In this document: piece by piece, positions 58,075 to 64,000 of the stretch | How positions within the stretch are numbered: the first letter of the stretch is position 1 | How the letters are laid out: each line of letters starts with the position of its first letter | From: Temnothorax longispinosus | Taxonomy: Eukaryota > Arthropoda > Insecta > Hymenoptera > Formicidae | Reading direction: 5' to 3' | DNA: 64,000 nt | Assembly (NCBI RefSeq): GCF_030848805.1 | Contig: NC_092363.1 | Location: forward strand, 10,049,386 to 10,113,385 | Notes under the pieces: model-generated | What the model was told of the DNA's origin: nothing | What the model saw: the letters and a program-made list of their open reading frames with translations, nothing else | Databases searched by the model: none | Translations under genes and position numbers: made by a program

Positions 58075-58287
58075 TAAGTCAATTTTGTTTCTGAAATCTC
58101 GAATCATGAAACTTGCTCTGTATCTTCCTTATTCAGGGAGGGGGAAGGTATCGATCGAGATTGGGTGTGGGCTAGATTATTTATTTGACTGACTGACTCG
58201 TTACATCGAAGTGTCGGCGTCGCTCCGGCTCTCCCCACTCTCTGCACTCTCCCATCCGCGCTCTCACACATGTACATACACCACACT
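58075..58287 (-). repeat. Probable Gypsy 3' LTR (outer edge uncertain)
   Basis: On the minus strand a purine tract (AAGAAGGAAGG) ends at 58288, followed by AGTGTGGTGTATG, the AGT start common in insect Gypsy-group LTRs. An AATAAATAA poly(A) signal lies near 58180. No 5' LTR is present to confirm the other end. Confidence 0.5.
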
Positions 58288-58312
58288 CCTTCCTTCTTAA
58301 TTTTAACTCGGT

Positions 58313-59303
58313 TTACAATCTTTTCGTTGTCGGCTTACAATGTTCCGTACCCTTTCGGAGTTCTAGTCTCGCTGACCGCCGCAAGGGAACCTTGTCGTTT
58401 GTTTCTTGTTTTGGCTCGTTCCCTAGAACCCTCTCAGTCTGTTTAGGTCCCCTCACTATTTGATCTACGTGTCGCTTCACTATTAGTCCCGAATCTAATA
58501 TAATCTCGTACGTCACCGGTCCTAATCTTTTAATAACCTCGGTTTTTACCCATCGCGGTGCGTTGTTACTGAAATCTTTTGCCCATACTACCTCTTTTTT
58601 CTTGAAATTGTACTACTCTCTTTCCTCCTGTATTTTCGTGTTTGATTGTTCTGCTCGCGTTCTACTTTTTTCTTATGTCGGGGCGTAATAGGTTAAATCT
58701 GGTTCTCAGTTCGCGACCTAGCATTAATTTTGCCGGTGACTCGCCCGTTGTGCAATGTTTCATTGACCGGTAATCAAATAAGATTCTGTCTATTGCCGTT
58801 TGGACTGATTCTCCCGTTTTCAAAAGTATCTTTAGTTTTCTCTTAAATGTCTTAACAAAATTTTCGGCGGGGCCGTTCGTCGCCGAATGTTTTACTGCCG
58901 AGAAGGTGTGTATTACTCCTAATTTTTTTAGAAATTTGCTAAACTCCTCGCTTGTATATTGAGGTCCGTTGTCGCTAACTAACTGGGAAGGGAGCCCGAA
59001 GCGTGAAAACAGATTCCTGAAGACCTTTATTGTGGCTTCCGTTGTTGTTAATTTCATTAAGAATACTTCTGGCCATTTCGTTTTCGCATCTATTAACAAT
59101 AAAAATTGTGATTTTTGTATGGTTTGATGAAATTGGTGTGCACTCTGTGCCACGGTTTTTCCGGCCATTTCCATGGGTTTAGTTCTACTTTCGGTGGATC
59201 GTCTCTAAATTCTACGCAATGGTGGCATGTTCGCGCCACGTTCTCAATATCGTTATCAATCTTTGGCCACCAGAAAAATGAACGTGCAACCGCTTTCATC
59301 TTT
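58313..59303 (-). pseudogene. Gypsy integrase, interrupted by a Harbinger element
   Basis: Minus-strand translation gives VARSFFWWPKID and a CHHC pair (about 59280-59205). The integrase core shows LLLIDAKTKWPEV, LVSDNGPQYTSEEF and NGPAENFVKTFKRKL (about 59110-58840). The C-terminal part shows TYEIILDSGLIVKRHVDQIV (about 58510-58450). Frame changes occur near 59110 and between 58660 and 58520. The upstream RNase H half lies beyond the Harbinger insertion, at 61783-62603. Confidence 0.85.
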
Positions 59304-59545
59304 GGGTCCGTTCCGTTTCGCGCATTGAGCGCATGAATTGCATGGACAACCGTTCCGTTTCAGGTAATGCGCGCATTAGTGGCGCATAGGATTCCCTAGA
59401 ATCCCTCCACCTCTTAACGCATCAAGCGCGCATCGACTACTACAACTCGGACTTGAAGCAGTTAATGCGCGCATGCGCAGATGCGTATTTACCTCTAATA
59501 ACATAACCTTTTACTTAAGAACAAGAAGAAGTATCACAGGACACG

Positions 59546-60025
59546 ATGGAGGAATTAGTAGAATTTCCCGTCTTAGTGGATAACGAATTATTAACCTTAG
59601 TCGTAAATAAAGAAACCGCGTCAAGAGCATCAGGAGGTAAAATTGATTTTTTTTTCATAAATTGTATTTTTGTATTAATATATGTGTTAATATTTTTCTG
59701 TAAAGACAAAAATTTCTTGGCGCAACTTGTACAAGATGTAAAAAATAAAGAACCAAGTACCCTCCAGCCTGATAAAAATTGTGATACAAATAATTTGAAA
59801 GACTCAGGTTAGTTTTTTAAGCACTCTTCAACGTATTTGATATTAATGATATTATATTATATTATTATTTTAATAATATTTTTAGATAAACTCGGAAAGA
59901 GGAGGCGGTTATTACAATTACTTAATTACTATTACTTAACGAAATCGATTATTATAATATTTTTCATAATATTTAAAACTGTAGGAAGAAGACAAATAAA
60001 AGTAAATACAAAAAAAAAGTATTGA
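59546..60025 (+). pseudogene. Second Harbinger gene, degenerate (MYB/SANT-type expected)
   Basis: A start at 59546 gives MEELVEFPVLVDNELLTLVV, then a stretch interrupted by a stop near 59810. A basic tail (KLGKRRRLLQLL; GRRQIKVNTKKKY) lies to about 60025, consistent with two or three small exons. Autonomous Harbingers carry a MYB-like accessory protein in this position. I do not see a clear MYB domain, so the assignment rests on location. Confidence 0.4.
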
Positions 60026-60118
60026 AAGACGTGTAATTATTACTATATAGTAATCATCTTGGTGTTAAAATGATTGTTTACGCCAATGAACATTTCATCA
60101 TTTTGAAGTATACAAATA

Positions 60119-60831
60119 TTATGTAGTACACAACATGCGATATAATAAAAATTCAGGGATTTTTTTGATATCGATTAATGGCAAACAATCTAGCAATATT
60201 CTGAAACGAATTTTTAATTGCCCTATTGTTCTTTCGGCTGCCATCCTCGATGATGACAAACAAAAATTGAAATTTGTTTGCCGAATTGTTAGATGTCCGT
60301 TATTCCGAAATGGCACCATTATATGGGGATGAATACCATAGGCAGCATCTCCAATGATATGAGGGAAATTTGAGAAATCGAGCCACCGGTGAATTCCGGA
60401 ATACTCTCGTATCGTGGACAGAGCCCGGCTGTCCAGCATAGCAATGTGTAAATAGGCCCTGAGAATCACATACAACTTGAACGTTCATGGAGTGAAAGTC
60501 TTTTCTATTAATATTAAGAGTTTGCATCTTTGACAAGGGCTCGAATTTTAATGTGCGTGCCATCGATAGCGCCAACTATGTTGGGAAAGCCACATGATCG
60601 TTGAAATCGTTCCATTACATTTAAAGCAATCTGATCTCTCGGCCATCTAATAAAACGAGGTGAAACACAATGTAGAGCATATGTTACTCGCCGTAATGCT
60701 CGAAAAGCAGTTGCTCTCCCGACACCAAATTTTGTAGCTACAGATCTACAACAATAATATGTCATGTGAATTAAATAATGTTACAACTTCTTATATAAGT
60801 AACATTTAATATATTATATATTTAATATATA

Positions 60832-60872
<41 letters not shown>

Positions 60873-61700
60873 ATATATTATATTTTGCCATATTTTCATT
60901 GTACAGAATAAGTATTAAATATACCTGTAGGAATCAGGTGTAGCCATAAACCAGATGGCTATAAGTAATTGTTTTTCTTCTGATATTCTTTTTCTACCAT
61001 AAGGTATATTATTATTAATAGCACGTAATCCTGGACCAATTACTCCAAGCACCATTTCAAATGTTGCAGGAAACATTCTAAAATAGAGAAGTTTAACTGA
61101 TAAAATCTAATAAAAACAATTAATTTTGTAAAATTTAATTTTATAAAAACTTCATTAATTTTTAAAAAATAAGAACATGAAATAAATAAAAAAATTGGTT
61201 AAGTAATTAATTATTTTGATTAAGTAATTAGTTAATTAAATATTTACAAAATTAATTGTTTTTATTATATTTTAATAATTGTGTTTGGAATAATCGGAGT
61301 AAAAGATTAATTTATTTATGTTCTCATTTTTTAAATACAAAAATATAATTATATAATTATTACTTAACCGAAAATGTTCTTTAAATATTGTTTTCGAATA
61401 TCCAGGAATAACTCGTTCTACATAATCATATAATTTTTCCACAAAAACCATCTCTCCTAGTGTTTCATTAACCATTAATACTGTATATAATATTTCCATT
61501 TCTGAATTAAACAGAATATCTTCATCTTTATCTTCATTTTCACTATCACTGGATTCACTACTGCTAATTTTGTTGTCATTCGAATTTATTAGTAACAATG
61601 AGGTTATTGTTGATAGCGCGTCGTTCATGGTAGCATCCATTTTCAACTTTACATCAAACGCATCAAGAGCTGTTCCGTTTCCAAGAGCGCATATGCGCAT
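60119..61700 (-). pseudogene. HARBI1-type DDE transposase, frameshifted
   Basis: On the minus strand the N-terminal part (start near 61700, with an acidic serine-rich stretch ESSDSENEDKDED) continues through ERVIPGYSKTIFKEHFR. An exon at about 61085-60930 reads AINNNIPYGRKRISEEKQLL. The DDE core shows FGVGRATAFRALRRV, FPNIVGAIDGTHIKI (first aspartate, about 60580), YAGQPGSVHDTRVFRNSP (second aspartate) and HIIGDAAYGIHPHIMVPF. It ends with RMAAERTIGQLKIRFRIL near 60190, which carries the glutamate. Frame changes occur near 60540 and 60380. A TA microsatellite at about 60838-60868 sits in an intron. Confidence 0.85.
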
Positions 61701-61782
61701 CAGCGAAACGGAACAATATCAATGCGCGCAGCGCTTTGGCTGCGATTCATGCGCTCACTGCGCGAAACGGAACGGACCCTTT

Positions 61783-62603
61783 ACTACGCCCGAAGGTGTT
61801 GCGTGCAATTCTTTGATTATTCGGTCTTTTAATTTTTCCGGAATAACTACCCGATACCCCCACATAATACAATCTTGTTCTATGGCTAATTCATCTTTTC
61901 GTGTTTCAAACGGTCGTAATATTTCTGGAATTGTTTTTCGCTTCGGCCACCCCTCCAGTATATACCTCGTAACTTGGGCTAATAATGTGTCTTTCCTCGT
62001 CTGTCTCGCGACGACCTTGTCGTTAAAACAGGCAAATGGTCCCTGCTGTACCAGGTTTAAGTGCGCAAATTCATTTTTCTCGAATCTAATCTTTTCTTTG
62101 TCGCTGGGGTTGGAAGTCTTGAAAGCCCATCCGCGCTATTGTTCTCCGAACGTACGTATACGATGTCGTAATCAAACGCGCTTAAAAAACTCGCGTATCT
62201 CTGCAGTCTACGTGCTGCCATAACCGGTATGCCTTTTTTTGGGCCGAAGATTCGTACCAGTGGTTGGTGGTCCGTTTTTAACACAAATTTTTGCCCGTAC
62301 AAATAGTCGAAAAATTTTGTTACGCCGAACACGATCGCGCGGGCCTCTTTGTCAATTGGTGCGTAGTTGCGCTCGCTCATCGACAATTTAATGTTTTCGA
62401 TGCATATGCTATCGGCCGTTCACCTTCTGGAGTCACATGTGCAAGTATCGCCGAGACGCCGTAGTCTGATGCGTCGCACGTTAAACTTATTTTTTTATTC
62501 GGGTCGTAATTTATAAGTACCTCGGTTGATTTTAGTTCCTGTTTGGCTGTCTCAAAGGCTTTTTGACATGTGTCCGTCCAGTGAAATTTATCCTTTTTTA
62601 AAT
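61783..62603 (-). pseudogene. Gypsy RNase H and integrase start
   Basis: Minus-strand translation gives the RNase H-like domain of Gypsy pol: SLTCDASDYGVSAIL (about 62490), MSMSERNYAPIDKEARAIVF (62386), LKTDHQPLVRIFG (about 62270), RRLQRYASFLSAFDYDIVYV, and NNSADGLSRLP (about 62125). This is the standard order before integrase. A frame change lies near 62390 and stops lie in 61800-62050. The upstream end is cut at 62603 by the pogo-like end, so the reverse transcriptase, protease and gag are missing. Confidence 0.85.
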
Positions 62604-62605
62604 TA

Positions 62606-62800
62606 CAGTAAAACCTCGTTTATCCGGCCTTCGATCAACCGAGGCTCCGCGTTATCTGAGCCACCGGACTTATCCGAGCACTCCGCGTTAACCGAGCTGT
62701 GCGCTCGGATAATACGGAAAAACTCGGATGAAACGGATGACGCTTCGCTGCTATGCGATGCGCGCGAAGTAGTTTGCGATCGCTACTTTTTTGTTTAAAT
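62606..62800. mobile_element. Pogo/Tigger-like transposon end (fragment)
   Basis: CAGTAAAACCTCGTTTATCCG preceded by TA at 62604-62605 matches the style of pogo/Tigger terminal repeats. Repeats of TCCGAGCACTCCGCGTTAACC-like sequence follow. No matching opposite end and no transposase are visible before 64000, so only one end is present or the other lies outside. Confidence 0.5.
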
Positions 62801-62879
62801 ACGCACGAGCTTATTAATACACGCTTTGTTCTCCGCGGTTGTAAGGTAGAATTTAACAGTTGGTCACCCGGGAAAAAAT

Positions 62880-63530
62880 GATTAGATATAATCATATATA
62901 ATTATATCTGGTATATATATAATTATATATAATTATATATGTTTTTATATGGGGTCATATCTAATTATACATGGCCACATGTGCAATCAGTGGTCCTACA
63001 TACAACCAGATATAGCACCATATCTACTTGTATATAAATGTATATAATTTTATGTGAAGCCAGATATAATGATATATGAATGGTGCACCCTACATATAAC
63101 AAGATATAGCATTATATACAACTATATATGCAGTCATATATAGCCAGATATATTAATGTGACTAATTTGGCGCTATATACAACCAGAAATAGCGCTATAT
63201 CTAATCGTATATAAATGTATGTGAAGCCAGATATAATGATATATGAGTAGTGCACTCTACATATAACTAGATATAGCATTATATACAACTATATATGAAG
63301 TCATATATAGCCAGATATATTAATATGCCTAATCTTGTCCTATGTACAACCAGATATAGCACTATATCTGTATAGATATAGATTCGCAAGTTATCATATA
63401 TGCTGCAGATATTTAATCCTAAATTTAAAAATTTATTTGAATCGTTTTTATATATATTATAGATATTAAATTCAAAAATTCGTTACATAATATTATATAA
63501 TTCAGTATTATAAAATAATACTGCAGGTCA
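62880..63530. repeat. AT-rich satellite-like repeat of about 170-176 bp, plus TATA-rich flanks
   Basis: The block with AACCAGATATAGC, ATATCTA, GTATATAAATGTATRTGAAG and TATAATGATATATGARTRGTGCAC recurs at about 63004, 63180 and 63350, giving a little over two units. Flanks at 62880-62990 are ATATATAATTATATAT-like. No gene is seen. Confidence 0.65.
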
Positions 63531-63566
63531 TGTGTGCGTACCCGGAAAAAAAATTATATATAATTA

Positions 63567-63600
63567 CTAGCTGGTTACCCGGGCTTCGCCCCGAAGGACA
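63567..63600 (-). mobile_element. Candidate Helitron 3' end
   Basis: Read on the minus strand, CGGGGCGAAGCCCGGGTAACC is followed shortly by a terminal CTAG with T next to it. A GC hairpin about 10 bases before a CTAG/CTRR end next to T fits a Helitron 3' terminus. The body and 5' TC end are not identified; the CT microsatellite lies within it. Similar GGGGCGAAGCC motifs occur at 50785. Confidence 0.35.
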
Positions 63601-63621
63601 TATGTAATCAGACACGCAAAT

Positions 63622-63865
<244 letters not shown>

Positions 63866-64000
63866 AAATACAATTTTTTAAAATTCGATTAATTTCCCGA
63901 AAAATTCGTCAAACTTCTGATACCGCTTTCCAAAAAGATCGGTAACAAAAAATTATATACTTGATAGCACTCCCCGGGAAATTCAACCCTTACTTTATGT

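Larger units (their letters stand above)
59304..61779. mobile_element. PIF/Harbinger transposon, 2476 bp, inside Gypsy
   Basis: The terminal inverted repeats (GGGTCCGTTCCGTTTCGCGC, continuing to GAGCGCATGAAT with one mismatch) are flanked by TTT at 59301-59303 and 61780-61782. Removing the element and one TTT rejoins the Gypsy frame (VVK then MKAVARS), so the borders are certain. It carries two divergent genes, as Harbinger elements do: a transposase on the minus strand and a small gene on the plus strand. Both are degenerate. Confidence 0.9.

Overview
This window looks like insect nuclear DNA, and the gene content and transposon mix suggest a hymenopteran, probably an ant (inference). It is AT-rich and crowded with microsatellites. 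It contains only two recognisable host genes. One is the start of an alpha-tubulin N-acetyltransferase gene: coding exon 1 at 46042-46145 and exon 2 at 55758-55907, separated by a 9.6-kb intron, with the remaining exons beyond the window. The other is an intron-containing copy of the ESCRT cofactor gene VTA1 (27971-30286) that carries an in-frame stop. Almost everything else is transposable elements, often inserted into one another.

Layout from left to right. 1-1520 is satellite-like repeats. 1552-7620 is a decayed Copia element split by a 2-kb solo LTR. 8408-10218 is a 1.8-kb foldback element. 10530-11869 holds a GGGTACCCG repeat and two MITEs. 11886-16013 is a head-to-head pair of hAT elements. 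16169-20890 is an I-type non-LTR retrotransposon split by an LTR insertion with 4-bp duplications. 21470-23570 is a Penelope-like element. 23571-27742 is an R2 retrotransposon still sitting at its canonical target inside a 245-bp scrap of 28S rDNA. 27971-30286 is the VTA1 copy, with a mariner in its intron. 30950-33640 is a cluster of hairpin MITEs. 33824-43100 is a nest at least four layers deep. 43524-44842 holds more foldbacks. From 45000 on come the tubulin acetyltransferase exons and intron, then a second Penelope-like element (56170-57628), a Gypsy element split by a Harbinger (58075-62603), and AT- and CT-rich repeats to the end.

The most notable structure is the nest at 33824-43100. 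A Penelope-like snapback remnant contains a small MITE. The MITE contains a very young Copia element whose LTRs differ only by one 5-bp indel. Two almost identical 1.73-kb P-superfamily elements, each with a THAP-domain remnant, inserted into that Copia in opposite orientations. The 2.2-kb Copia segment between them was then inverted. The 8-bp target-site duplications prove this: each copy is now flanked by one half of each duplication, and the halves pair up only if the segment is flipped back.

Most element genes here are broken by frameshifts or stops, so the region reads as a transposon graveyard with some recent activity (Copia, P-like, and probably the mariner). Nothing in it looks like a prokaryotic gene cluster, a CRISPR array or a defence operon.
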